DNA of 64,000 nucleotides from Vandiemenella viatica (lineage: Eukaryota > Arthropoda > Insecta > Orthoptera > Morabidae), in the NCBI GenBank assembly GCA_031002005.1, contig JARYHS010008074.1:176104494-176168493 (forward strand). Direction: 5' to 3'. Every line of letters begins with the position of its first letter. Position 1 is the stretch's first letter. Made by a program: the position numbers and the translations under genes. Shown piece after piece: positions 46,946 to 58,890 of this stretch. Under the pieces are notes generated by a model, which had not been told where the DNA came from, ran no database searches, and was given only the letters and a program-made list of their open reading frames with translations.

Positions 46946-49900
46946 GTCAAACTTTCCACTCAAATACGTTTAAATTGTTTCTGTTAGAACACAGCCGTCG
47001 AGTGATCTGTAGAAATACATGTGAATCTAAATATTATACGGAATTATTTTAAGAAGAAAAATGTATTTTTCTATTCCTTATAATAAGAATGGTGAGCATA
47101 TGCCCCTAAGGCAATTTCCTTCCGCACCCCCAAATCCATTAACCGAATTTTCGTTTGAGGTACGTTGTTCAGCATCATCCTGGAAAGAAAAACATTCCAG
47201 CCCCTAATGGAAATAATACAGATTTCATTTTGTAAACTGTCCATATTGATGTGTAACTTTACATACTAATAATACTCGAACATTACCGTACTGAAAAAAG
47301 TTTAATGGGGGAAGATAATTTTTTTAAGTGTTTCCACTAATAATCTTTCATTACAGTTAAAAAATAATCTTTTTTCGTACTCCTTTACACTATTCGTGTG
47401 CAGAAGGGCGTTACACATTGTCGTCATTCACTTATTTAACCATTCTCTGGAAATACGAGTGTCTGCTTCATTCTTACTCTTATTCAGCAGAAACGTTTAA
47501 AGGACCTAAATACCAGAAACAGCCTGAAGATCTGTTTTGAAGAGTGTATGCTAAGTATTTTCTTTATTACTTTTCAGTTATATCAAAAGATCTGTGTTAT
47601 CATTTGCCGAAATGTATTTAAACAAAATTCATCAATTTGGCCTTATAGTCCATCTTCAATGGGAACATTATCACTAGTATGTTCACGGAATATAACTTTC
47701 ACGAAGCAGAAAATTTTGAAATTGGTTCCCGGGATCAAGACCATTTTACCAATAATTACATTTCTGTGCATTAATAAGCCTTTTCTAGTAATCGATACAC
47801 AGAAAACGCAAAATAAGCAGACTTTACTTTATCGTCTCACTTGGATACTGAGCTGCAAGTGTTTTTGTGAAAAAGGCATAGTAGTTGTAGAAACACTCTT
47901 CCTAACGGAAACATTTTACGTGTAAGAAAAAACAAAAACTGAGAAAGAGGAAAAACTAGCTGGAAGCTTGATTTCTTCGACTTTGTTCTAGCTTCAGAAA
48001 TTCTCTTAAATTTAAAAGAATTGTGTGACCTGTTGGTAGAAGTTTCATGCCAGATACTCCGGAAACTTATTAAGGATTGTCGAATAGATATCATGCCGAA
48101 TCGTGGTTGTATTACGTTTGAAAAGTGGACCAAAACGTTATTAAGCAAGTGATCGTAATGTTTTGGCTCATCAGTGTAAGTTATTCCTTAAAGCTGAAGA
48201 AATACAGCAAACATTTACCTGCCCAGTCGTCTGGCTGCGCTAGGAGTACAAACGTAACGTTTAAACTATTAACAAATCTGTTATCGGTCGAAAAATTTTG
48301 TACTTTAAAAGACTTTAGTTTGAATAAGACCCAGACCGATTTGCCTTAGGGCACAGAAAGCCGGGATATCAAAGTCGGGTTCTTTTCTCCGGCCCTTGAC
48401 TTCCACAAGTGGGCAGCGGGCCGCTAGCCAAGCCTTTCATCCGCGGGAGAAGTGGCCGTCGAGGGCTTTACTTGTTCAAATAACCTCTGAGCCTGACCGA
48501 CGTCTTGTTGATTTTGATTCAGTCGCCACGGCATACGCGCTTAAAATCACACAAACCTTTACTTTATTCACGTTTAAGACACGCTATTCTTCAAGGTAAT
48601 TGTTGCGACATGAACATCACATTCTGTTTTCAACTGAAAGCATGATTTATCTTACCATTGCGGAGCAGAGGATGAATTTATCCAAATTTACTAGTTATAA
48701 TAGTTTCTGTAGATTTCTGTCAACTGCGTTCATGCTTTGGTAGGATAAAATAGTCCTACAAGTTATTGAAAGAACAACTAGAACCAGAATGGGGCTAATT
48801 CCTTTACACTTCACTAGATTAGAATAGAATGCAATGTGTTATCATTCCGATCAACGAGTAACTGTTCACTTGGTTTGATGAATTACCTTTTTGGAATGGT
48901 AATTTTTTCTTCACTAGCCTATTCTAATGAGTGTTTTTGTGCAAGGAATTAATGCAAAACCTGAACATTCGCGCTAAAACTTCTCAAATAAAATTATCGT
49001 TATTATTGTGAAGCTGTCTTATTCATTCTTCATTTCCTAACACTTGTATCTGGAAAGATGGTGCATGTAAGTTCTCGAGAGTATGTGGTTAGATACGATG
49101 AAATCATTTATATTTCTAATAATAAATTCGATAAGGTTTCTTGTCCATGTGCAAAAACAGATACCGCATATATTTTCCTCCATTCCTATCTACATTTCTA
49201 TGCAGAATTCGAAAATATTTTGTCTTCGGCGTATTTGCTATTATGTTTATTCAAACCTAAAGGGACTGTTTCACTTGATAACGGCTATAGTAATAGAATA
49301 TCCCTGCGCCGACCATCATAGTGTCCCTTCGCTGGCACCCCAGGATTTTCGAGGATGGAGTGATTAAAACTTAAGTCAGTACCACATTTGCTACTGATGT
49401 TGAAAAATTCCGTTGCCTCAGGAAGAAAACACTATATTGATCATTGAGATTGGGAGCTCAACATAGGTAATAAGAAACATGTTACAGCAACGCAATAAAG
49501 TCCTCACCAGATGCTTGATGTGTAAGGTGTCAGGTTTCAGTTGTCAAGTATTAAAGTAAACGAGACTCTTATTGCCCAGCAGACTAAGCTTGCACTGCAT
49601 ATGTGTTGAGTACTAACAGGAAAACAGAACTCGTCACCTTGTTAGGTGGTAACCGTTTGCAGAAGGAACCCAACATACTGATGCCCACTGTGCCAGAGCA
49701 AGACGGTTTAAACTGATGTTACTTCAAACAACCAGCAATACAATTTTTTGTAAATTTTTGCAGTTATTCTTTCCATACACAGACTGGCCAACACTGATTT
49801 ATAAACAACAATTTATTACCAAGAGGGTTCATTGAGGCCCTGTTCATGGTAGTGTTCTTCACATTAACATCAACAAAGATACAATCAAAATTGGATACTT

Positions 49901-52427
49901 GATTTGTTAATTTCAGGGTTGCACACGGTAAATCATATCGTAATATAGGTACTGTATAAGCTAATGATACTGATTTTAAGTTATTGTCAGTTTATGAATT
50001 AATGTGACAGTAACCCCAGATTTCTGTACCAGATGATGTGAACCGGCTTCAAATTATTTTGCGAGTTGATATACTGTAGCACCGGTAATTAGAACATTTA
50101 TTTGATCTTATGTTGGAAAATCTTGTAAGCAGCCATTTTTGGAAATTAAACTTCAAAACAAAAATGTATTTCAAAATCCAGAGAATCCCTTGATCAAACA
50201 ATAAAATCCAGCATCGTTTATTATATAGAGTACATTACCAATTTTTAATGAGCAAATATATTTAAATCCTCGAATAATAAATGCTAAGTAAAAATACCAA
50301 CAACAAAATAACTATTACACTTGTAGTCTCCGGGTTGATAGGACCGAGTTTTTTTTTTCATTCAAATCTATCGGGCAATCCAGAGTGTCTCAAAATTATC
50401 TTGGTTGAAGAGGGAAACAGGTTTAGAGAGAGAAAAATTTTTCGCATCTGAGATAAAAAGTCAACATTGGGCAGCTTAACAGTCTCATCCCTTACCACCT
50501 GCAACGGAGATGGAGACCTTGAAAGCACAAAGAAAGGCATAGGTTCAATGAAACGAGTTCTTTATATACCGACCACTTTGCATTCATAGCGTTCATAAAG
50601 GAAACAACAGCTGAAAGCCAAGTATTGAAAGAAATGCACGTGCACTGCTGTCAAGAGGCACATTGTGTTCCAACACAGCGTGTCACTCCCAACAAGTGGG
50701 AACAAGTAATTTTAAGAAGCTTCACCTTCTCACTCCGCAACACACGCTACCGATGAGGCGCACAATAAGTGTCAAATCAACACACTTAGTTTTATTATTT
50801 TTATGCAGCAGCATCCGTTGATTATCTCCTTGTGATATAGATTGCAACACTTCTTCCATTTAACAAGTTCGACTGTTATCTAGAATCTTGCTACCGTTAA
50901 ACTTGATCCATATACAATTTCTAATTTTCAGCGAAGATTATCATGAAATAACTACAGCTAAAGGAAAGAAAATTATTTATCTCTCACCACTAGTTATATG
51001 GTCATTTATATTAAATAAAATACAGAAATTTGTTATTTTTTGCTCTTTGTTGGAACAGACTGATGGTTTCAATGTAACACTGTTGTAGAACTGCATCAAT
51101 TTTAGGTAATAGTTTTATTACAATTTTACCATGTTCAGCTAGGGTTGGGTCTAATGTTTATAGAGCTTCGTTATTTGCTAACTTCACGTTTAGGTACTTG
51201 TAATTGACGTAAATTACTCGTATAGGTAGAACACTGCCCAGTTATTAAAAGCGTAATGGATCTTCCTTCCCAATATCCTAGTTAACTAGTTTAAATAACA
51301 GTTTTGGAACTAGTTGCTGTGGAGATGTTGTTTTTAACCATTATTCCATAGCTTGAAGTTACTGATGTTACACCTGTATCCGAGTTCTAGATAGTTAATC
51401 TTATTGGAATCAATTTTAGTATAGATTAAATGTCAATTTAGATATGTTGCCGAAACGGATATTTGGTTTGCATCGGTAACCAAAGCCCATTGAGAGGGTT
51501 CATTTATTAGAATTCAGAAATGTGGGATAGAAATACAGGAATAGTTGGATGCTTGCAGTGGAATCTGAGCTTAAACTGATTGTGTTTATAGCGTGATTCC
51601 AAGCAATGTATACAAGCTAATCTTTCATCTCTACGTAGCTACAGCACTCTATATCACCATTTCTCCGTTTTATATGATCTAATCTACATCTTACTTTACA
51701 GTTCTACGTTTCAGCTGTACCCTACACTGAGTGCTATTCCTTAATGTGAAATGTGGTTCAGCATTCGATATCTTAATGTTTTTGTAAAATGTTTCCACAA
51801 ACTTCTTTCATAATATAAAAATTTCATAAAACCTTAGCTTCAAATTCTGAAATAATATAGTCTTAAACATTTAAAATAATAGCTTTTAAGCTTCTTGCTT
51901 TAAATGTGATGCTCCATACAAATTATTTTCGGGCTGTAGCTTCACATTTCGTAGCAGGTCCCACATAATCTCTCTTTATTTTATTTTCATTGCGATAGTC
52001 GGTTGTGGTTTTAGTTCTTAATTAAAAGCACTTCTGTTCCATCCGCCTGTTCTTTTAAGTTCAATATGCTGTTGTTGCGGAGAACGGCTACATAACTGAG
52101 ACCGTCAGAAAGCAGCAAAATCCTTCGTAATACCAGGTCTCTCGGATTTCAACCAGGTTATCTAAATATAAATTTCAATCTAAAGCTCAATTTCGATTAT
52201 TTTTTTCTGAATCTGGACTTAAAACACTAGTTTAAATTTGTTTAAGACTAGATTCTTTCCAGAATTTTTTATTGCGATTTATTTTACAGAGTTTCTAAAA
52301 TATTCACCGATTGCGTAAATAATATTGAATATCAGAGTGACGCTTTTTTCTGTTTTTTTATCCTTCACCATACACAACCAAAAGTTGAGGGAATATTTCA
52401 GTAGTAAGAGGCTTTGATTTATGTTGA
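46946..52427. other. AT-rich stretch, nothing recognised
   Basis: About 5.5 kb without an exon or repeat that I can name. The longest frames (47548-47925 plus; 47837-48148 minus) overlap one another and lack protein-like character. A short GC-richer segment lies near 48380-48530. Confidence 0.4.
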
Positions 52428-52560
52428 TTGGATCTACTGTTTGACGTGAAATCTAAAGGACTGAGCGTCCTGCCGTATCTCACGTGATATGTAAAAATGT
52501 TTGGTCAGACTGGCATTGGAATCCAGAACTCTGAATTTTCAATGTAAGTAACGGAACATG
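52428..52560 (-). mobile_element. SINE family B, degenerate copy
   Basis: GGATCTACTGTTTGACGTGA and TCTCACGTGATATG on the plus strand match the family B body (GGACCTACAGTTTAACGT..., GCTCATACGATC). The tRNA-like head at the right is badly decayed. Confidence 0.5.
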
Positions 52561-52651
52561 AGGCCAGTGAAGATTTAAAAAAAATATGTATCGTTTATGT
52601 CTCTGCTCGTTTTAAAAGTTAAGATTAGATGGCAGATGTTTAATGTAACTC

Positions 52652-52921
52652 TTTTTTTTTTTTTTAACTTACTGCTTTACGCCTTGTCGACGGCAAAGGT
52701 CATTAGAGGCGGGATGGGATTAGGGACAAGGAACGGGAAGGAATTCGGCCATCGCCTTTTTGAAGGAAGCAACCCGGCATTCGGCTGGAGTGATTTGGGG
52801 AAACCATGGGAAACCATGGAAAACCATGGAAAACCCAAATCTGGATGCCCGGACGGGGATTCGAAACCTCGTCCTCCCGAATGCGAGGCCAGAACGTTAC
52901 CATTCACCCACCACGCTCGGT
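52652..52921 (-). mobile_element. SINE family A with internal 10-11-bp triplication
   Basis: All parts are present: a T14 tail, TGCTTTACGCCTTGTCGACG, the 3' region, body and head ACCGAGCGTGGTGGGTGAAT on the minus strand. At about 52799-52833 the body motif AAACCATGGA is repeated three times in tandem, where other copies have it once. The B box region reads TTTCGAATCC, slightly altered. Confidence 0.9.
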
Positions 52922-53109
52922 ATTTCTGTTTCAATTTATTTCTGGATGACCGCTTCTAATCTAACTGAAATGGAGGATTATTTTTTATATTTTCTTTTTT
53001 ATGGTCTAACGTGGTCCCGACATAATTGCTGCCAATAAATTCGAACAGGCAATGAATGATGGTGAGCTAAAGGAGTTACGACAATATTGAGCTACCGAAA
53101 GCAAATGCG

Positions 53110-53330
53110 GAATTCCTCATCTGACATTCCCACCTGCGCGAAAGCTATGTTTTCCTTGAGCTTGCTGGGTGATGTGTTGTAGTTGGAGGTCCCCGGTTCG
53201 AGAGTTATTCATGAGGGCCGTGACGCGCACATTCCGGCTGTGCGGCGGGGGGCCGGCGGGCTGCTGTTGGAATGTCGGCTCCCTCCGCGTGCGGTCCACA
53301 CCTGGCTACATCGCTCCATCTCTCTTATCA
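53110..53330. other. GC-rich block, possible exon or regulatory DNA
   Basis: This block stands out from AT-rich surroundings and has a 60-codon frame on the minus strand (53117-53299) with QQQPAGPPPHSRNVRVTALM. In another minus frame, a short stretch ending KLKENIAFAQ runs up to a GTGGGA that could act as a donor. No acceptor or homologue could be shown, so exon status is speculative. CCCCGGTTCGAGAG on the plus strand also resembles a B box. Confidence 0.2.
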
Positions 53331-53786
53331 TCTCCACCATCCACATTCGCTAAACGGCGTGCTCATCTTGTTCGCGGACTGTATATACACAAACCTATGA
53401 AAACATGGTGATTGCCAGTCTAATTCTTAAATATCGGTCAATTGCGAGTTGAGGTTCCAGTAATTAGCGATCCGTACTATAATCACCTTAATAGATATCT
53501 CTTATGTGTCATATCAGATGATAATCATTTAATCAAAAAAATAATACTCGATTTTAGGTCAATTAAACACATCATATGTGCAAATATGAAATCTCCGACC
53601 CTATTTCGTTTTAATAATACATATCAATGACTAACGAACAGGCAGATAGCGAACTGTCAGCAATAGTACTTCGTTTACTAATGACTACGAAACCCTAAAA
53701 ATGAGAACCACGAGTTTATACACATATATGACAGGAGGCTTCTTTACTCTCGACTCCTTTCGCCAAATTCAACCCCCTCATCACCA

Positions 53787-54037
53787 TTTTTTCTTCTTTT
53801 TTTTCTTTTCTCGTTGCTTTATGCCTTGTCGACGTCGAGGTCATTAGAGGCGGGATGGGACAGGGGACACAGAACGGGAAGGAATGTGGCCATTGGCTTT
53901 TGAAGGAAGCATCCGGCATTCGCCCTGAGTGATTTGGGGAAATCATGGAAAAACCAAATCTGTTTGCCCGGACGCGAATTCGAACCGTCATCCTCCCGAA
54001 TGCGAGGCCAGAACTTTACCAATCATCCACCACTCGA
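53787..54037 (-). mobile_element. SINE family A, full-length copy
   Basis: An interrupted T-rich tail (53787-53809) is followed by GCTTTATGCCTTGTCGACGT, the 3' region, body and head (GATCGAGTGGTGGATGATTG on the minus strand). It lies 0.9 kb from another family A copy in the same orientation. Confidence 0.87.
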
Positions 54038-55269
54038 TCACATCTTGTTACAGCTGTTCTGTTTACATCATGGAAACTGGTAGATTGCTGACACGATGAT
54101 AATAAATATATAAGAGCTAATATGTTGGTTTCCAAATTTGATAAGTTGATCTCGACTGTTAATAATTCTATAATCACCAACATTAAAAATCATGCTATGT
54201 AGAAAAAAAAAAATTTGATTAACTGAGTTATCCGTTTGGGCAACACTAAGCACGTCATCTAAACACCCTAAAGGCCAGCAAAAATATTTTTCGAGGTATG
54301 TAAAATACTTCAATGAAAGGTATCAAAGGTACAGTCCGTTGGAAACTAAATTTTACTCTGTAGCACCTTGTGTTTAGCAATTTGGGGATACACTAAACGA
54401 AGTAAAATAGCAAAGTGTCGTACTGCCAATACAGTGTTACGATAATTTAGACTAACTTAATACTGATTTCAGCTAACTTTTTTTCTCTTATTCGTAAAAT
54501 ATACTATAACCTGATTTATTTGATATGCTAATGCGATTTTTTTTCTTTTTTTTTTCCTACCATAAACGTATTCTTCTTCCTTCGAAATCTAATCAACAAA
54601 ACATTTGTAATGTGAATTTGTTATTACCTTCCATAGTAGTGGAACATCTCTGTCAACCTCCAAAAGATTTTCCGGGAAAAAAGAGACACTTCTACAACCG
54701 TGGCGCCACGATTTGACCAGGGATTCTCATGTAACTCAACGAGAAAAATCGAAAGTGAATAATATTTTATGTATATATATATCTCGCTTATTTCTCGAGG
54801 TATGCTATCTAAAAATTGTGGTAGTTGGGTTGGAATGTCACCAAGACCAGAAAAAAATTCGCAAAAGTTACAAGGAAATACAACATGCAAAGTGGATGTT
54901 TTGTTTTCTTCCTAGCAACTGTAGTTATGTTGAAATGCAGCCTGAAAAAAAAAATCGCAATGAACTATACCTGCAACTAACCTTTTACGATTTGTCTTGT
55001 AGAGTTACGTAAGAATCCATCATCAAACCACGGCACTTTTCTTATGATAGAACTGCCAGAAAATAGGTAACAGCTTAGAAACATATATTCGTCGCCTGAG
55101 AGAAAGAGATCAAATGTTTAATTGCGACAAAGCACACGCTCCGGTGGTAATTTCCCTGCACACACATTTTTTTTCCCCTTTTCCTGTGCACCGACTTTAG
55201 TCAACTACGAATTTAAACCTTGAATTCTTTCGGCGTTATTGGTACATTAGTCATCATTTCTTTTGGTAA
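54038..55269. other. AT-rich stretch, nothing recognised
   Basis: No exon or repeat family member identified. Confidence 0.4.
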
Positions 55270-55830
55270 TTCATTCGAATCCCTGACCTCCCTTACTTAC
55301 TTACGAAAGAGATTTTATCCATAGTCTTACGCCTGAAATAGAATTCTGGCTTACGGTAATGGTCATCTTTTCATTTCCATGCAACTGTCCTAATTCTTCT
55401 ACCAGTACATTTCCACGTCTCGTTACAAATATACGCCTGGTACACTCCATGTCTCCCTTCACTCTCATTCTGTCTCCAAATAAATTCCATTCTCCTTTAT
55501 CATATAAGTAACTAACTTTTTTCCTGCGGTAATTTTTAGATACAGCCTTTCTTTGCATCTCGTCCAGCTCCTGTATTTGATACCCAAAATGTGGGTCCCA
55601 TACTACAGCACCATATTCAAGCAAGAGATGGTATACGAACGTTTTATAACCAATTACCTTACTTCTCATCACTCTCTCCAACGGATGAAGGATTTTGATT
55701 CTTTTTCTTACTACCTGTCCAATGTGTTCTGACCAATTGAGTTTGTTATCAAATGTTATGCCAAGATATTTACATTTCAAGTCTTCCACAAGCAATTCAG
55801 TCCTCACCTTCTAATCATAATCAACTCGTT
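55270..55830 (-). pseudogene. LINE reverse transcriptase C-terminal part (LINE kind 1)
   Basis: An open frame of 168 codons (55301-55807) reads VEDLKCKYLGITFDNKLNWS, EHIGQVVRKRIKIL, YKTFVYHLLLEYGAVVWDPH and QELDEMQRKAVSKNYRRKK, ending ISGVRLWIKSLS. This is the standard region after the reverse transcriptase active site of Jockey/CR1-type LINEs (KYLGI..D..L.W..HI, LLEY...VWDP, Q..A.). The upstream part of the same polyprotein continues at 56735-57090 beyond an inserted element. The long open frame suggests moderate age. Confidence 0.85.
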
Positions 55831-55847
55831 TTGATTCTTTTATATAA

Positions 55848-56730
55848 CACTAGCTCGTACCCGCGACTTCGTACGCGTGGATTAAGAATTTTTTTCCAGG
55901 ATTGAATATAGAAAGTTGTTGGTAACGAAAGATTGGTCCCAAACAATATCGAGTCGGCATAATATGACAGGAAAGCTATCACTATATCACTCTACAGTCG
56001 AACCTGTCTCTTTAAGAGAATCAATTTCCAACATTTTTCTGTCACCATTCGATAAGGTCTCAAAATTTCGTGACTACAACTGTTAATCATACTGGAAAAA
56101 ATGTTCTGTGCACTTCATACAGATTTCTTATCAAATTCCATCAATATCGATATATAGCCATTTAGTCGTCAAAACGTAAAAAGAAGACAGAGACTTACTT
56201 CCCTATTTACACACACACACACACACACTGACTGCGAACAATACATGACGGATCACTATAACGTAAAAAAGTGCCCACCTACAGCATTGCAAGACTACCT
56301 ATGATTTGCCTCGCATCGCACCCCTAACTTTGTGTTATCTACAGTATAACATTCAATCCCAATAACCTGCGGCACAGGCGTGACTCTTACGATCAAAAAT
56401 TTTTTAAAAAAATCTTAGCCTCCACGGAGATTTGAACCGGAGACCACGACCCAAACATTTGTAAGCAAGCGCTTAAGCTGTCTGACCACTACACGGAAAA
56501 ACACTCCAGAGACTACCATATCGAACGCGTCTGTCTATCGCCGTTCAATAGTGTTTCGAAATTATGAGACAACATGTAGTATTTATACAGATAATTTTTC
56601 AACCAAATGTAGACAGTATTTTTTTTCTTGTTTCAAAGGATAAGTGTGCAAAGTTTCATCGAGATCGGATGAAAACTGTGGATTCGTATGACAAACAAAC
56701 AAACATACATTCATGTTTATATATAAAGAT
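55848..56730 (+). mobile_element. Composite retroposon carrying a SINE B unit, copy 2, inserted in a LINE
   Basis: It begins ACTAGCTCGTACCCGCGACT (near 55849) and ends TTTATATATAAAGAT near 56730. Shared segments with the 26-kb copy include AGTCGTCAAAAC, ACTGACTGCGA, CTGTCTATCGCCGTT and ATTTATACAG. A minus-strand SINE B lies inside at 56330-56502 (B box GGTTCAAATCTCC). The end TTTCATCGAGATCGGATGAA with (CAAA)n-like DNA is typical of insect retroposon 3' ends. TTTATATA occurs at both edges and may be the target duplication. A (CA)10 run lies near 56209-56228. Confidence 0.65.
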
Positions 56731-56734
56731 TACG

Positions 56735-57090
56735 TCACCTGCAAACAACCTAGCTTCTGATAGTAAACAATCAACACAATAATTCATTAGAATAACGAAT
56801 AGAAAATGGCCCCAATAGGCTATCCCGTGGCACTCCCATTTTCACTTCCACTTCTTTTGATACTTCGTTCCTACCCTACCTTTTTCTTTCTACTTTTTAC
56901 TAATTATTCTACGCAGGACATCACTTTTTGATCCACTTCAACAGTTTTTACCTCATTTAGCACAATTTTATGGCCTCAATCTGACAAAAGTCTTGGAAAG
57001 ATCTAGTGCTTCATTATCAAATTGCCTCCCTTACCCATTTAATCCCAAATATATTACATATAGACTAATATCGGGGTTTTCATTAATATC
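56735..57090 (-). pseudogene. LINE reverse transcriptase, active-site region (LINE kind 1)
   Basis: On the minus strand QFDNEALDLSKTF corresponds to the QFD..YLDFSKAFD block. GRVGTKYQKK, then an MGVPRD..LGPF segment (usually GVPQGSVLGPLLF) and EARLFAGDVI (usually FADDVI) follow. The catalytic ADD has become AGD and stops interrupt the frame. It is cut at this point by the composite element and resumes at 55830. Confidence 0.75.
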
Positions 57091-57184
57091 TTTACCTAAA
57101 GCCATGCTGTCGAGTTTAAAACCGCTAAAGTTTCTCACAGATACAGGTATTTATGTTCCATCATGACTCATTAGTCTGTGTCTT

Positions 57185-57440
57185 GTGTTAAGTTCTTCAT
57201 CTCAACATACCCCTCACAAGCCACGTGCTCAGTTATCTGTTTCATATATTATAATCTGTCTACTTCTACAGTTCTTATCATGGACTGTTCCCTCCACCAA
57301 CAAATTAAACAATCCCACATGTCTCAAAATGTTACCCACCATCCCGTATTCTTCTTTCTATTAGACTCTTTCAAAAAAAATTTCCTTACCCACCATTTCC
57401 AAAATACGTACTTTATCTGTCCTATTAATTTTCAGCATTT
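57185..57440 (-). pseudogene. LINE 3' coding end (LINE kind 2)
   Basis: The minus strand reads LKINRTDKVRILEMVGKE and later MVGNILRHVGLFNLL, the same post-RT segment as at 7.9 kb and 16.75 kb (MLKIKWTDKVR.., GHILRH). It abuts the kind 1 LINE, so two unrelated LINE pieces are side by side. Confidence 0.65.
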
Positions 57441-58064
57441 ATAGCACCACATTCCATATGCTACGATGTGGTGGCATATCAATCTCTCCTTTATTAAACA
57501 GATGTTCCCAACAAAAATCAGTTTAACATGTAATTGCGACGATGGCATGTTTCCGTTTTGTGCAGTACACAGGAGCTGATGGCAGCGAGTTGTTTGAGGA
57601 AGCTGTTAGGACTAATCAGGCCCCGCGGTAGCCTGACTCCCCGGGCAGCAGGTGCCAGGAGGTCTGGCCGGGCAGGGCTCCCCCAGGAATGCGGTACCTG
57701 GAATGCCACAGTTCTCACGCCTCGCGACAACGCACACCTGGCCCACACCCCACCCACGCCTTTTGTGGTGCCGTCAAGGGAGGGGATCCACTGTGTGTCT
57801 GCCGCCTCACAGATCACAGAGATTGAGTGTCTCGCCACACAGATTCATTAACAGTTCCACCGCCATTCTACAATAACCACCTTAGGACTGTAGTGATACT
57901 GACTTCACATGTGTGATCACCTTCCACTTTACCACTTCAGACAACTGCGGGATTTACTAGCGAGGTATGGATATTTCTTTCCACTTGGTTAAACAATACC
58001 TGTTCGCCTGTCATTCCAAAAACAAAAAATAATTAAAATAGTTAAAGATTCGAGGAAAGTTATC
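57441..58064. other. Non-coding stretch with a GC-rich block at about 57560-57850
   Basis: Frames of 105-106 codons occur on both strands across the block, which points to base composition rather than coding. No recognised motif or second copy. Candidate regulatory or unclassified repeat. Confidence 0.35.
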
Positions 58065-58890
58065 ACTACAGTTCGGATCTTTATGACAAATCATTTTTTT
58101 TTTCCTGCGTTCTTTTTGACCTGTAATGTTGAACTAAACGTTTCCGATTGTATTAAAATGTATTTTATATAGCATATAAAAGTATATTCGGGCTTTTTTT
58201 TCTAGTTTTGGTGATATTTCTACAGTAATTAAGGTCATATTTTGAGGAAAAATCTGGTATTTTTTTAATAGTACCTGGAATTCACTAGAAGTTATAGATG
58301 AGAAGAAATTAATTAATTATTCACAGAGCTGCACTCCTATTGAACATTAAAGAAAAAACTCCAATCAAGAATTAAAGTTAAACGTTATTGTCACTCTGTA
58401 AACGTTAATGTTCCGCTCGCCTTTTAATATCGACAACGCAGAAGCAGCATGCCGGTGTCGGTCCGCTTCAACCAATGTATCATTGTCACCAATACTTATG
58501 AAAATTATCCTCAGTCAGTGTTGAAAGTGTCGAATCTGCAGTAGATCAGCGGCAGATTTGACACTTTCAACACTATATACGGAGTTACGTAAATGAATTT
58601 GGAGAGGAGTATTTTAGTACAGACGAAAGAGTTCTGTTATATAAATTAGGTGCAATTAAAGTGAGTTCAACAAAACGGTTTAAAATTTAACTACCCAACG
58701 GTGCAGTGAGTGCACGGAAGCAAATTATGCTGTCTGCATGAAAGCGATACTATTAGATAAAGTAAATGATGTATAATTGAGCCTGTTCTGGTGTGTACTA
58801 AATTTAAATGTTTTGTCATATTTTGTTGGTTTTAGGTTTTTAAGGTAATTATTTATAGTTTGTTTTGGTCATGAAGATTCGAACCCTAGT
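58065..58890 (-). mobile_element. Non-autonomous element with terminal inverted repeats, copy 2
   Basis: Left end ACTACAGTTCGGATCTTTAT and right end (minus strand) ACTAGGGTTCGAATCTTCAT form the inverted repeat. It is the inverted relative of 41652-42318 but about 160 bases longer. TATTGGTGACAATGATACAT, GGAACATTAACGTTTACAGA and TACAATCGGAAACGTT on the minus strand are shared. It contains a strong hairpin (annotated separately). Confidence 0.65.
58517..58574. repeat. Near-perfect 23-bp inverted repeat (hairpin)
   Basis: AGTGTTGAAAGTGTCGAATC (arm continues TGC) at 58517-58539 pairs with 58552-58574 with one mismatch across a 12-base loop (AGTAGATCAGCG). The corresponding place in copy 1 keeps only traces (CACTGATCCACTGCAGATTT). 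Confidence 0.92.

Noticed and set aside
47548..48148. 125-codon plus frame and 103-codon minus frame
   Set aside because: Composition is what AT-rich random DNA gives (Phe, Ile, Leu, Lys, Cys), they overlap each other in opposite directions, and no family resemblance is seen.
57518..57851. Frames of 105-106 codons on both strands
   Set aside because: Overlapping open frames on both strands of a GC-rich block reflect composition; no splice context or recognised motif.
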